A stretch of DNA of 64,000 nt from CAVWQV01 sp963757115 (lineage in GTDB: Bacteria > Pseudomonadota > Alphaproteobacteria > Acetobacterales > Acetobacteraceae). Shown piece by piece: positions 24,150 through 33,168 of the stretch; the first letter of the stretch is position 1, and each line of letters starts with the position of its first letter. The notes beneath the pieces are model-generated. The model did no database searches. It saw nothing but the letters and a program-made list of their open reading frames with translations, and was not told where the DNA came from. The stretch is from the NCBI GenBank assembly GCA_963757115.1, contig CAVWQV010000008.1, positions 248,001 through 312,000 on the forward strand, read 5' to 3'. Position numbers and translations under genes: made by a program.

Positions 24150-25534
24150 GGCGTGCTGCCTCCTCCCCCGCGATGCGGCCGAACACGGTGCCGATCGTCA
24201 TGCCGAATCCCGCCAGATAACCGCGTCCCAAAATGTTGCCGGCCATGATCTCGCCCGAGGCAAACAGGTTGCCGGCCGGCCTGCCGCCATCCATCAGCAC
24301 CTCTGCCCGCTCGTTCACGCGGACGCCGAGATAAGTGAAGGTAATGCCCGGGCGCAGCGGGTAGCCGTGGAACGGCGGCGTGTCGATGGGGCGCGCCCAG
24401 TTGGTTTTGGGCGGGGAGAGCCCGAGGGTTCCGCAGCCGTCGAGCTTCGTTCCGTCGAACCGGCCGTGGCCCGTTGCGGCATTGTACTCGGCGACCGTCC
24501 GCCCGACCGTGGCGGGATCAAGGCCAAGGGCAGCGGCGACGCCCTCGACGGTGTCGGCGGTGATCGCCGGGTAAATCGACGGCATGAACAGCCGCACGGA
24601 CTTCGCATCGAAGATCGAGTAGGCGATCTGCCCCGGTTGCTGCGCAATCAGGCGGCCCCAGATCGCATAGCGCTTCGGCCAGACATCCTCGCCCTCGTCG
24701 TAGAACCGTTCGCCGTCGCGGTTGACCACAATGCTGAACGGCACACTGTCGAGCCGGGTCGCAATGCCGCCGTCGAACTTCGGCGCGCGGGCGTCAAGTG
24801 CCACCGCATGGCACTGAGTCGGATCGCCGACCGACGCGACGCCCTGGTCGAGCAGGTTCTTCAAGATGCGTCCGCGATTATAGGGCGTGCCGCGGATGAC
24901 GAAGTTGTCGACCGCCTCGCCCCAGTACTCGCGCATCCATTGAAGATTGCCCTGGAACCCGCCCGAACTTGCCACGACGCAGCGCGCCCGGACGGTCTCG
25001 GGGTAGCCATTCTTGATCAGCGACGCCGCGCGCACGGTGCCGTCCTCGAGCTGCAGCGCGGTCACTTCGGTGTCGTACAGGATGTCGACCCCGAGCCGTT
25101 CCGCGGTGAGATAGTAGGCGTTCACCAACGCCTTGCCGCCGCCAAGAAAGAAGGCGTTGGTGCGCGACAGATTGAGCGTTCCGGTAAGCGAAGGTTGGAA
25201 CCGCACCCCGGCGCTGCTGCATGAACGCGAACACGCCGGAAGACGCGCGGATCGTCATACGGGCGAGCTGCTCATCGGTGTTGCCGCCGGTAACGCGCAG
25301 CAGGTCGTCCCAATACTCCTCCTCATGATAGGAGTCGGTCAGCACGTCCGTCGGTCGTTCGTGCATGGCGCGGAGATTGCGCGTGTGGCGGCTGTTGCCG
25401 CCGCGAAAGGCGCGCGGGGCGTGCTCGCACAGCAGCACCGAACAGCCCGCTTCCCGCGCGGTGATCGCCGCGCAAAGTGCCGCGTTGCCGCCGCCGGCCA
25501 CGAGCACGTCGTATAACCGCGTCAGGTCGGCCAT
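24136..25534 (-). CDS. tcuA: FAD-dependent tricarballylate dehydrogenase (frameshifted)
   Basis: About 466 residues after correction, the family length. The N-terminus has the FAD dinucleotide motif VLVAGGGNAALCAAITAREA and CEHAPRAFRGGNSRHTRNLR; downstream are GGGKALVNAYYLTAERLGVD, CVVASSGGFQGNLQWM, and the C-terminal substrate segment GRGYLAGFGMTIGTVFGR. Family members oxidise tricarballylate to cis-aconitate, but homologues act on other carboxylates. An apparent extra base at about 25205-25213 separates SSGVFAFMQQ from GVRFQPSLTGTLNLS. ATG 25534; the preceding acyltransferase stop overlaps it. Confidence 0.88.
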
Positions 25535-26733
25535 ATGCTGCGTATATCGGGGCGGGCGGTCCGCGCACAACGGACGGCGCCGGGCGGCAGCTGGCGCGGC
25601 CGGCGGGCGAGGATGGGTGCCTCCACCCAACGCCACGAGGCCCAGGACAGCGCCCAGATCAGCAGCAGCGAGGCCGCCATCGCAAGCCAGACCGGCGCCC
25701 GCCATTGCGCGCGGTAGTAGCCCGCGAACTCCAGGATCGAGAGATGGATCAGGTAGATGGAATAGGATTGCGTGCTGATCGCGAGGACGACGGCGGCGGG
25801 GAGGCGTGGCAGGCGCCGCAGCGCGGCCGCTGCCGGCAAGCACAGCGCGAAGCCCACAGAAGCAAAATCGAACAGGAACGTGCGGCGCACATGCGGGTCG
25901 AGCGGCAGGTTGCGGTCGAGCCAGCCGGACCAGATGCTCGCGATCAGCCCGATCCCGACTGCGAGCGCCGTGATCGGGTGACGGAACAACGGGCTGCCAC
26001 GCGCTTCCATCCACGCCGCGACCACGCCGAAGGCGATCGCGTCCAGGCGTAGCACCGCGACCTTGGCCAGCACCTCCCCGAAATCGACGCTGTCCGGCAC
26101 GTTCCAGCGGAGTACCGCCGGGGCCACGAGAAACACCGCGCACACCAGGAAAAACCCGCTGCGGCGACCGAACAACGCCACTGCGCCGAACAGCGCCGCC
26201 GAGAAGCCGAGATAGAACCACTCCTCCACGGTCAGCGACCAGGACACGCCGAACCACCCGTCCGGCATCGGCCACAGCAAGTTTTGCGTCAGGGTCGCGT
26301 AGCGCAGCACATGGTCCCACACGAGCGACGAATGGGCCGGCTCCCAGAAGCGCGGCGGCCAGAACGCTGCCAGGAAGGCGAGCCAGGTCCAGTACGCGGG
26401 AAGGGTGCGCATCCAGCGGCGCATCATGAACACGAGCCAGGCCCGCGATGTCGGCTTGACGGCGATGCTGCGGATCAGCAGCCGTCCGATCAGGAACCCG
26501 CTGAGCACGAAGAACAGCTCGACGCCGAAGAAGCCGGAGATGCTGAGCCATGCGGGCGCTAGTCCGCCGAGCCAGGCTGCGAAGGTGTCGCTGCAATGGC
26601 TCAGCAGCACCCACAGGATGGCCACGGAGCGGACCGCATCGAGGCCGGCGCTGCGGGTGCCTGCTTCGGGGGAATCAGACCTCGACGACGACGTACTCGT
26701 CCTCGACCTTGACCGGGAAGGTTTCCGCCACAA
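25522..26733 (-). CDS. Acyltransferase 3 family membrane protein (OafA/YrhL-like)
   Basis: About 400 residues with some ten hydrophobic segments. The catalytic N-terminal helix is DAVRSVAILWVLLSHCSDTF with the essential His, followed by GFFGVELFFVLSGFLIGRLL and later VSWSLTVEEWFYLGF and QSYSIYLIHLSILEFAGYY. Such enzymes O-acylate polysaccharides, lipids or small molecules from the cytoplasmic face. The start is uncertain: TTG 26733 is the furthest usable codon and would overlap the Rieske gene by 59 bp; no ATG or GTG precedes the core helix. Confidence 0.82.
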   Translation of the reverse strand: MWRKPSRSRSRTSTSSSRSDSPEAGTRSAGLDAVRSVAILWVLLSHCSDTFAAWLGGLAPAWLSISGFFGVELFFVLSGFLIGRLLIRSIAVKPTSRAWLVFMMRRWMRTLPAYWTWLAFLAAFWPPRFWEPAHSSLVWDHVLRYATLTQNLLWPMPDGWFGVSWSLTVEEWFYLGFSAALFGAVALFGRRSGFFLVCAVFLVAPAVLRWNVPDSVDFGEVLAKVAVLRLDAIAFGVVAAWMEARGSPLFRHPITALAVGIGLIASIWSGWLDRNLPLDPHVRRTFLFDFASVGFALCLPAAAALRRLPRLPAAVVLAISTQSYSIYLIHLSILEFAGYYRAQWRAPVWLAMAASLLLIWALSWASWRWVEAPILARRPRQLPPGAVRCARTARPDIRSIWPT

Positions 26734-27088
26734 ACGGCCCCGCCACTACGGCCGTGCCGGGTTCGACGGCAACCGGATAGCTGCGGACGGCGATGCGGTC
26801 GGGCTCGCACCAGGACTGGCCGGTGCGGAGGTCGAACTCCCAGCCGTGCCAGGGGCAGCGCAGGATTTCGCCTGCGCGCGAGTAGCGATATGTCCCGGGT
26901 TCGCTCGACTGCACCAGGCCGCACAGCGCGCCATCCACCAGCGAACCGCCCTGGTGCGGGCAGCGGTTCAGCACGCCGTAGAAGTCGCCGCCGATGTTGA
27001 ACACGGCGATCGGCCGACCCTTCACGGTCACCAGCTTCCGGCCGCCGGGCGGGATTTCCGCGACCGGCGCCACGACGTGCTTGCTCAT
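26675..27088 (-). CDS. Rieske [2Fe-2S] protein
   Basis: 137 residues, intact. Both cluster-binding motifs are present: CPHQGGSLVDG and CPWHGWEFDLRTGQS (C-x-H and C-x2-H). This is a stand-alone cytoplasmic Rieske ferredoxin of the dioxygenase/NirD type, with no signal or membrane anchor. The electron partner is not evident; the downstream acyltransferase and TcuAB are not known partners. ATG 27088. Confidence 0.9.
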   Translation of the reverse strand: MSKHVVAPVAEIPPGGRKLVTVKGRPIAVFNIGGDFYGVLNRCPHQGGSLVDGALCGLVQSSEPGTYRYSRAGEILRCPWHGWEFDLRTGQSWCEPDRIAVRSYPVAVEPGTAVVAGPFVAETFPVKVEDEYVVVEV

Positions 27089-27192
27089 TGGGCGGACGCT
27101 ACAACCCAGTTCGGGGGCGCGGCAACATCACGCGCTCGCCGACGAGGTCGATCACCCGGTAGCATCGCCACCCATGCAGCACGCCACCGGCC

Positions 27193-28254
27193 TTGCCCAC
27201 CCGTTCGCCCAGCCCCCTGCGCCCGGCAGCGCTGACCGAGGTCGCCGCCGGGCTTCGCTGGATGCGTCTGCCGCTGCCCTACCGGCTGGATCACGTGAAC
27301 ATATACCTCCTTGCCGACGACGGCGGCTGGGCCGTGCTGGACACCGGGCTCGGCACGGACGATTGCCGGGCGGGGTGGGAAGCGGCGCTCGCCGGACCGC
27401 TGGCCGGGGAGCGCCTGACCCGGATGATCGTGACGCATTACCACCCCGACCACGTCGGGCTGGCCGGATGGCTCGGCAAACGCTTCGGCCTGCCGTTGTC
27501 GATGCCCCGCCCGGAATACCTCTACAGCCTGGCCCTGCAGTATGCGCCCGGCGATCTCGGCGCCGACATGCACCGGCCCTTCTTCCGCCGGCACGGGCTT
27601 TCGGCGGAGGTGACCGAACTCGTGCTGAGCCGCGGCCACGAGTACCTCCATCGCACGACCGGCGTGCCGACCACCTACCATCGGCTGCAAAATGGTGACC
27701 TGCTCACCATCGGCGCGCGCCGCTTCCGCGTCATCACGGGCGGCGGCCACGCGCTCGAGCAGGCCATGCTCTATTGTCCCGAGGATCGGCTGTTCCTTGC
27801 CGCCGACCAGGTGATCGCGAAGATTTCGCCCAATGTCAGCGTGCACGCGATGGAGCCGGACCTCGACGCGCTCGGCATCTACCTGCGCTCCCTCCGGGGA
27901 CTGCGCGAAACGGTGGCGGCCGACGTGCTGGTGCTGCCGGGCCACGGGCTGCCGTTCTACGGGCTGCATGCGCGCATCGACGCGCTGATCGCCCATCACG
28001 GGGAGCGCTGCGGGCTCATCGCCCGGGCGTGCCGCGACCGGGCGCTGTCGGTGGCCGAACTGCTTCCCTTCGTGTTCGACCGCCCGCTCGACGAGCACCA
28101 GACCGGCTTTGCGTTCGGCGAGGTTCTCGCCCACGTCAACCACATGCTGGCGCGTGGCGAACTCGAAGGCGAAACGGATGACGACGGGACGTGCCGGTTC
28201 CGCGCCGCTGCGGTCACGGATCTTCGCGCTCCAGGTTTCTCGACTTCCGGATGA
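27193..28254 (+). CDS. MBL-fold metallohydrolase, LACTB2-like (N-terminus uncertain)
   Basis: About 350 residues. The metallo-beta-lactamase zinc motif is MIVTHYHPDHVGLAG, with GGGHALEQAMLYCPEDRLF and DQVIAK providing further ligands and LVLPGHGLPFYG near the end of the core; a C-terminal winged helix follows. It is similar to glyoxalase II/LACTB2 hydrolases. TTG 27193 opens this frame, but ATG 27174 in another frame gives a natural MQHATGLAHPFAQPPAPG, so a shift near 27215-27235 may exist. Its end overlaps the convergent kinase gene by 41 bp. Confidence 0.82.
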   Translation: MPTRSPSPLRPAALTEVAAGLRWMRLPLPYRLDHVNIYLLADDGGWAVLDTGLGTDDCRAGWEAALAGPLAGERLTRMIVTHYHPDHVGLAGWLGKRFGLPLSMPRPEYLYSLALQYAPGDLGADMHRPFFRRHGLSAEVTELVLSRGHEYLHRTTGVPTTYHRLQNGDLLTIGARRFRVITGGGHALEQAMLYCPEDRLFLAADQVIAKISPNVSVHAMEPDLDALGIYLRSLRGLRETVAADVLVLPGHGLPFYGLHARIDALIAHHGERCGLIARACRDRALSVAELLPFVFDRPLDEHQTGFAFGEVLAHVNHMLARGELEGETDDDGTCRFRAAAVTDLRAPGFSTSG

Positions 28255-29270
28255 CGACGCCCGGCGAACCGGATCCGGGAAGCGGCAGCGGCCCGTTGTA
28301 GCCGACCTCCGAGAATCCGGCCGCCGCTCTCAATCGGCCGGACAGGAGGTCCTCAAAAGCGCCCTCTTCCTCGTTCGCTGCCGGCCGGGTGGGGGCAAGG
28401 CCGACCGCGGTGAACAAGTCCCAGGGCGACGGACGGTTGGCCGGATCGGCGGACAGCGCCCGACGCAGCAGCCGATCGACCGATGGCGGGAGGTCGGCCG
28501 TGTCGAGCCGAAGCGCTCCCCCCGCCAGAACCGCTTCTCCCGCGTACCCCTGCCCACTCGCCGGGGCAGGGGGGTACCCGGTCCAGTAGGCGTGCACCAG
28601 CAAGCCGAGCGAGAAGAGGTCGGCGGCAAGCCCGGGCGGCGCCAGGGTCCGCCCAGGCAGGCGTCGCACATGGGCCAGCACCTCGGGAGCCATGTAGGTC
28701 TGGTCGAACTCCATGTCGTCGGGGTCGGGCGGTTCGCCGGCGAAATAGGCCCCGTCGAAGTCGATCAGCCGGACCGCGATCACGCCGTCCCGGTCCCGAT
28801 CGACAAGGACGTTGCTCGGCTTGAGGTCGCCATGCACGATCCCTTGGGAGTGGAGCGCCATGACCGCCCGCGTGACGGCCCGGATCGCGGCGAGTCGCTC
28901 ACGGGCCGGGAAGCGGGCGATCTCGGCCAGGGTCACCGACGCGGGCGCGATCCGTGGCGCCACGTGATAGGTACGCCAAGCCTTGTCGGAAGAACGCGAC
29001 CGGCACGACAAGGGAGCTGGTTGCGTGGTCGGGGCTCTGCAAAGCGGCCAGCAAGCGCCGGTGCCGATCCTCGAAGGCCCGGCAACGCGCGAGCCGCGCC
29101 GTGTAGAGCGGGTCGGGCAGTGTGTCCGGGGGGCGTTTCGGCGACTGGAACTCCTTGATGAAGAACTCCCGCCCGTCGCTTTCGGCGAACGTCCAGCGGC
29201 AGTTGGCGCCGGCGACGAAGTCGCGCAGCAGCCGGTACGAGCCGAGCCGGCCTCCAGTGCGAAGGCTCAC
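28214..29270 (-). CDS. Serine/threonine protein kinase of a vWA-PP2C-kinase triad (frameshifted)
   Basis: About 350 residues. A eukaryotic-type kinase fold is shown by the lobe-1 segment ESDGREFFIKEFQSPKRPP (Lys in FIK), the catalytic loop IVHGDLKPSNVLVD, the metal loop LIDFDGAYF (DFD in place of DFG), the activation/APE region FDQTYMAPEVLAH and a late helix ADPANRPSPWDLF. An apparent extra base at about 28985-28991 joins VVPVAFF to DKAWRTYHVAP. GTG 29270 overlaps the phosphatase stop, so kinase and phosphatase are translationally coupled. It is expected to phosphorylate targets that the partner phosphatase resets; targets unknown. Confidence 0.83.
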
Positions 29271-30178
29271 GACGAGAACGCCAGGTAACCGGGGCGATAG
29301 CGCTCCCAGGCTTCTGCGATCGGAGCGTCCAACAAGGCGCGCAGTTCCTCCCGGCGTCCGGCAAAGCTTAAGGCGGCCGCGGCGACCGAGGGCCAACCGG
29401 TGAACGTGGCTGCGAGCGAAACATCATCGTCCGCGAGGGGCGACAGCCGGGCGGCGAGCGCGGTGCTCCAATTCTCGCACGTGCCGGAACCGGCCAACGC
29501 GTCCAGCAAAACGAGCTCGAAATGCATGGGCGAGGGAAAGCAGCCGTAGCCTCCGTCGGTCGCAACGATCAGCAGCGCCGGACCGTTGATCCGAAGTGTC
29601 GTGACCCGAAGGCGGCCGGAGCCGTCGGCGCACAGCACGTTGGTCATTCGATCGTCCTCGCGCATGGCCTGCATGGGGTGAGTGCTCCCCGCGCTGTCGT
29701 CGCGGCTCAGTTGCTGCAAACCGGCCTCCGGCGTCAGCGCGTAGCACCGGCTGTCTCCGGCCCACATCGCCCGGGTTTGGACGTAGCCCCAACCCGGCTC
29801 GACCGACATCAAGGCGGCCGTGGTCGGATAGCTGCGCAGAAGTCGGCTGCGGACTGTGCCGGCCGCCGGTGGGGTAGCGGCATGTCGCAAGGCGAGCGCG
29901 TCGCCGATCGCGCCGGTGAGCACGTCGGGGGCATCGGCCATCCTCAGGCCGTCCGTCGCGAACCGCTTCACCGCCACGTCGTGCGCCAGACGCGCGGCGT
30001 AATAGGCCGAACTGCGCCGCCCATGCTCGCCGTTAACGAGGCGCGCGCCCGCACCCCCCAGACCATCGAATACTGCGATCAGCCCGGTGCCGTGGCGCAC
30101 CATGGCGAGGGCCGGCGCGTCCTCGGCAACGTGCGGCCGGGGCAGGTCCAACGTGGCGAGGAGCATGGGTGCGAACAT
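29267..30178 (-). CDS. PP2C-type protein phosphatase
   Basis: 303 residues, intact. Metal-dependent Ser/Thr phosphatase motifs are present: LIAVFDGLGGAG (residues ~33-44), the family WAGDSRCYAL, IVATDGGYGCF, and late ADDDVSLAATF, supplying the Asp ligands. The short form without membrane segment indicates a cytoplasmic enzyme. ATG 30178 directly follows the TGA of the vWA gene and its stop overlaps the kinase GTG: a three-gene co-translated signalling unit. Confidence 0.87.
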   Translation of the reverse strand: MFAPMLLATLDLPRPHVAEDAPALAMVRHGTGLIAVFDGLGGAGARLVNGEHGRRSSAYYAARLAHDVAVKRFATDGLRMADAPDVLTGAIGDALALRHAATPPAAGTVRSRLLRSYPTTAALMSVEPGWGYVQTRAMWAGDSRCYALTPEAGLQQLSRDDSAGSTHPMQAMREDDRMTNVLCADGSGRLRVTTLRINGPALLIVATDGGYGCFPSPMHFELVLLDALAGSGTCENWSTALAARLSPLADDDVSLAATFTGWPSVAAAALSFAGRREELRALLDAPIAEAWERYRPGYLAFSS

Positions 30179-30868
30179 TCAGATGCTGTTGGCAATGACC
30201 TCGAGCACCTCGGAGTATTCGAGCTCGCCCAAGCCGTTGCCGGCGCGCGAGACGATGTGCACGACGTTTTCCCAGCAGTCTTGGATCTCCGTCCAGGGTG
30301 CGATGTCCGGCGCGTAGAGCAGGAGGCGCTTCGCCGAGCGATCCATCGCCCCGCCTTCCCAAAGGGCGCAGAGTTCCGCGAAGTTCTCCGGCATGCCTCC
30401 GGGAAAAGTGCGCTCGCGACGGCGCGCCGCTGCCTCCAGCGGATGCGCCGAGGCGTCCGTCCACAACACGACGATGTGCCGGCGCCGGTCTCCCGCCCGC
30501 ACCCAGGGGGACCGCATCGCGATCGCCAGCGCCTCGAGGCCGCTTTCGGGCTCGTCGCCGCCGCCATGCGCCCGCACGGGTTCGAGGAACTCTGCGAACG
30601 CCGCCTCGTCCTCCGGCATCGAGAAGAAGCCCGACGTATCGAGCGCGTCCTCGCCATCCTCGAACAGGTCGCGGAATACGATGACGCGCGCTCGTAGGCG
30701 GTCGATGCGCTTCTGCTTCGCCCGCATCGCACCCATCACGTCGCCGTGGAAGCGGAGCGCGTTGCTTTTCACGAGCTGCAGCACCGGCGACATGCTGCCG
30801 GTCGCGTCCAGGCACAAGGCGAGATCGACCGCGTAGGTCAGGCCGGATGATTGAGCCTCGGACTGCAT
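30179..30868 (-). CDS. von Willebrand factor A domain protein, TerY-like
   Basis: 229 residues, a bare vWA domain. The metal-ion-dependent adhesion site is at residues ~17-27, LALCLDATGSMSPV, with the second loop DALDTSGFFSM and GGGDEPESGLEALAIAM typical of cytoplasmic vWA proteins, and HIVVLWTDASAHPLEAA as the third strand/loop. First gene of the vWA-PP2C-kinase operon. In TerY-P triads this protein is proposed to assemble complexes in a metal-dependent way; that role is known only by inference from gene neighbourhoods. Confidence 0.85.
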   Translation of the reverse strand: MQSEAQSSGLTYAVDLALCLDATGSMSPVLQLVKSNALRFHGDVMGAMRAKQKRIDRLRARVIVFRDLFEDGEDALDTSGFFSMPEDEAAFAEFLEPVRAHGGGDEPESGLEALAIAMRSPWVRAGDRRRHIVVLWTDASAHPLEAAARRRERTFPGGMPENFAELCALWEGGAMDRSAKRLLLYAPDIAPWTEIQDCWENVVHIVSRAGNGLGELEYSEVLEVIANSI

Positions 30869-30960
30869 CGGGTGTTCGCCTTGGTCCGCGCGAGGACAGT
30901 GCCCTTCAATGCACGCGACGCGCGAAATTAGTCGATCGGCAAGGCTACCAACAAGGGAAA

Positions 30961-32013
30961 TCAGGCCTGGGGCGAGAACCCCATGAGGCGCTCAAACCTC
31001 GGGCGGAACGCCGGCCAGACCTCCGGATTGAGGAGGCGGAGGGGGCGTTGTCCGTCCAGGATGTTGAGGATCTGTTCGGCGGCGATGGTCGCCATGTTGG
31101 CCCGCGCTTGCGCTGTGACGCCGGCGGTGTGGGGGCTCGCGATCACGTTGTCGAAGGCGAGCAGTGGGTGGTCATGCGGCGGCGGCTCTTTGTCCCAGAC
31201 GTCCAGGCCGGCACCCGCGATCCGCCGCTCGCGGAGCGCTGCCGCCAGCGCCCGCTCGTCATGGATGCCGCCGCGCGCCGTGGTGACGAAGAAGGCGTGC
31301 GGCCGCATCAGCGCGAACTCGGCGGCGCCGATCATCCCGAGCGTTTCCTCCGTGCGTGGGCAGTTCACGGAGACGAAATCGGCCTCGGCGAGGAGCGTCG
31401 CGAGAGAAGTCGCCTCCGCTCCGCGCGCGGCCATAAGCTCGGGAGTGAGGTACGGGTCGTAGGCGAGTACCCGCATCCGGAACAAGCCGCGGCAGAGCTC
31501 TGCCAAGCGAGCCCCGACATTGCCGAGACCGACAATCCCCACGGTGCGGCCGAGCAGGTCGTTGCCCATGAACTCGTTGCGCGCGATGCCTGATGCTCGG
31601 CGCATCCGCCGGTCGGTTTCCACGATGCGCTTGGAGAGCGCCAGCATCATGGCCAACGCGTGCTCGGCCACCGCCTCCCGATTGCCGCCGGCCTGGTTAA
31701 CGGCAAGCACTCCGGCCGCCGTGCAGGCGCGCACGTCGATGGTGTCGTAGCCCGCGCCATTGCTCGAGACCGCGAGGAGATTGGGCGCCCGGGCCAGCAG
31801 GGAGGCGTTCGCATAGTATCTAGGGTCTATCTCGTCGCGCGCCGCGCCGATCTGGTAGACGTGCGCGGCGGCGATGACGGGCCCGGCGATCGCGTCGGGG
31901 CTGTCGTTTGCGAGCCGTTCGAGCAGGATGTCGCTGCGCCGCGAAAGCATTTCCGTGAACGCCGGGCTTGCCAGATACTCGACATAGAAAACGCGCTTGA
32001 GATTGATTGGCAT
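30961..32013 (-). CDS. D-2-hydroxyacid dehydrogenase
   Basis: 350 residues, intact. NAD-dependent D-isomer dehydrogenase: NAD motif TVGIVGLGNVGARLAELCRG, the SNGAGYDTIDVRACTAAGV segment, FFVTTARGGIHDERAL with the catalytic Arg, a Glu in WDKEPPPHDHPLL, and the catalytic His in NVIASPHTAGVT. It resembles phosphoglycerate/glyoxylate reductases; substrate unknown. ATG 32013. It is separated by about 690 bp of unusual intergenic DNA from the divergent MaoC-CitE pair, which could share a pathway. Confidence 0.88.
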   Translation of the reverse strand: MPINLKRVFYVEYLASPAFTEMLSRRSDILLERLANDSPDAIAGPVIAAAHVYQIGAARDEIDPRYYANASLLARAPNLLAVSSNGAGYDTIDVRACTAAGVLAVNQAGGNREAVAEHALAMMLALSKRIVETDRRMRRASGIARNEFMGNDLLGRTVGIVGLGNVGARLAELCRGLFRMRVLAYDPYLTPELMAARGAEATSLATLLAEADFVSVNCPRTEETLGMIGAAEFALMRPHAFFVTTARGGIHDERALAAALRERRIAGAGLDVWDKEPPPHDHPLLAFDNVIASPHTAGVTAQARANMATIAAEQILNILDGQRPLRLLNPEVWPAFRPRFERLMGFSPQA

Positions 32014-32706
32014 AAGGCTTCTCCCGGAGCGCTGTTCGCGAGCGCAGTTTTTTCATCTGCTCCGTGCGGCGGCAAGCCACGAGCGCATTGCGCATCGCGC
32101 GAAGGATCATCGATGAATTTCAGCTTTTGATGCGGATTTAACGAGAGGAGCGCCCCCGTTTGATGACCGCGTGCTCGCGATGGCTCACATTGCCGTGAGC
32201 GGCGGAGATTGCCGCAGGCCTTTTTGAGCTGAAGGTTGATTGTAATTTCGAAGTTCTGACGGAGGAAGGTGGATCCTTTGCACCTTCCTCCGTCACCCTC
32301 GCAATAGCAGCATCGCTTAGATCCACTTCATGGCGGGTGCTATCACCGCCGACCGTGCTTTGAGCTAAAGGAATCTAAGACTGCGGATTTGAGCACCGCA
32401 TCATGAGGGAAGTTGGCGCGCGCGCGAAGAACTCGTCGCCACGTGCTCTGCACCCGGGCGCCGCACCGCCGATTTCGGCCGATCGCAACGGCGAGACCCT
32501 CTCTCGACCGACCTGGGCGGCGCTCTCGCGCCAAAACGGCGCGCGATGCGGATCGTGGGGGGCCGTCTTCGGTGGACGGCTGACCATCCGGCCTCCGCCG
32601 TCATTGCCGAGGGTTGCCCGGCAATCCATGCTGCGGCCATTGGCTGTTGTCGTCGATGCCAGAACCAACTGCGGGCCCCGGCGACCGGAGCATGATGGAG
32701 GGCGGG
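32014..32706. other. Long intergenic region with several hairpins and short repeats
   Basis: No convincing gene. The part 32100-32400 is visibly less GC-rich than the flanks and contains a perfect 14-bp inverted repeat (32258-32294), a smaller hairpin GCGGC/GCCGC followed by a T-run (32199-32225), an imperfect pair CTTAGATCC / GGAATCTAAG near 32317-32379 enclosing a second stem GGCGGGTG/CACCGCC, and two near-identical 13-mers TTTGAGCTGAAGG (~32223) and TTTGAGCTAAAGG (~32360). The part 32410-32700 is GC-rich, with open frames but no recognisable protein. Confidence 0.6.
32258..32294. repeat. Perfect 14-bp inverted repeat
   Basis: Arms GACGGAGGAAGGTG (32258-32271) and CACCTTCCTCCGTC (32281-32294) with a 9-base loop GATCCTTTG. 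It would form a very stable stem in DNA or RNA. No T-run follows on either strand, so it does not look like a simple intrinsic terminator. Confidence 0.85.
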
Positions 32707-33165
32707 ATGGCCGGTCTTTACTTCGAGGAGTTCACCGAAGGGCAGGTTTTCGAGCACGCCATGACGCGTACCGTCACCGAGATGGACAACGTGCTGTTCA
32801 CGACCCTGACCATGAACCCGCAGCCGCTGCATCTCGACGCCGAGTTCGCCAAGACCACCGAATTCGGACGCCCGCTCGTGAACTCCATCTTCACTCTCGG
32901 CCTGATGATCGGCATCACAGTCGCTGAAACGACACTCGGCACGACTATCGGCAATCTCGGCATGACGGAGGTGGCGTTTCCGAAGCCGGTGTTTCACGGC
33001 GACACGCTTCGGGTGCGAAGCGTCGTCAAGAGCAAGCGTCAAAGCCGCTCGCGGCCTAACGCCGGCGTGGTCGAGTTCGAGCACCAGGCGTTCAATCAGC
33101 GCGGCGAAATGGTGGCACGCTGCCTCAGAGCAGCCTTCATGCGATCCCGGCCGGAGGCGGCCTGA
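32707..33165 (+). CDS. MaoC-family dehydratase (hot-dog fold)
   Basis: 152 residues from ATG 32707, which has GGAGGGCGGG upstream; in-frame ATGs at 32692 and 32695 are possible. Hot-dog hydratase features: LYFEEFTEGQVFEHAMTRTV, TTLTMNPQPLHLDAEFAKTT with the catalytic Asn/His region, FGRPLVNSIFTLGLMIG and VVEFEHQAFNQRGEMVARCL. The family hydrates enoyl-CoAs such as mesaconyl-CoA. It is 3 bp upstream of the CitE-like gene, a common pairing with CoA-ester lyases. Confidence 0.87.
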   Translation: MAGLYFEEFTEGQVFEHAMTRTVTEMDNVLFTTLTMNPQPLHLDAEFAKTTEFGRPLVNSIFTLGLMIGITVAETTLGTTIGNLGMTEVAFPKPVFHGDTLRVRSVVKSKRQSRSRPNAGVVEFEHQAFNQRGEMVARCLRAAFMRSRPEAA

Positions 33166-33168
33166 GCG

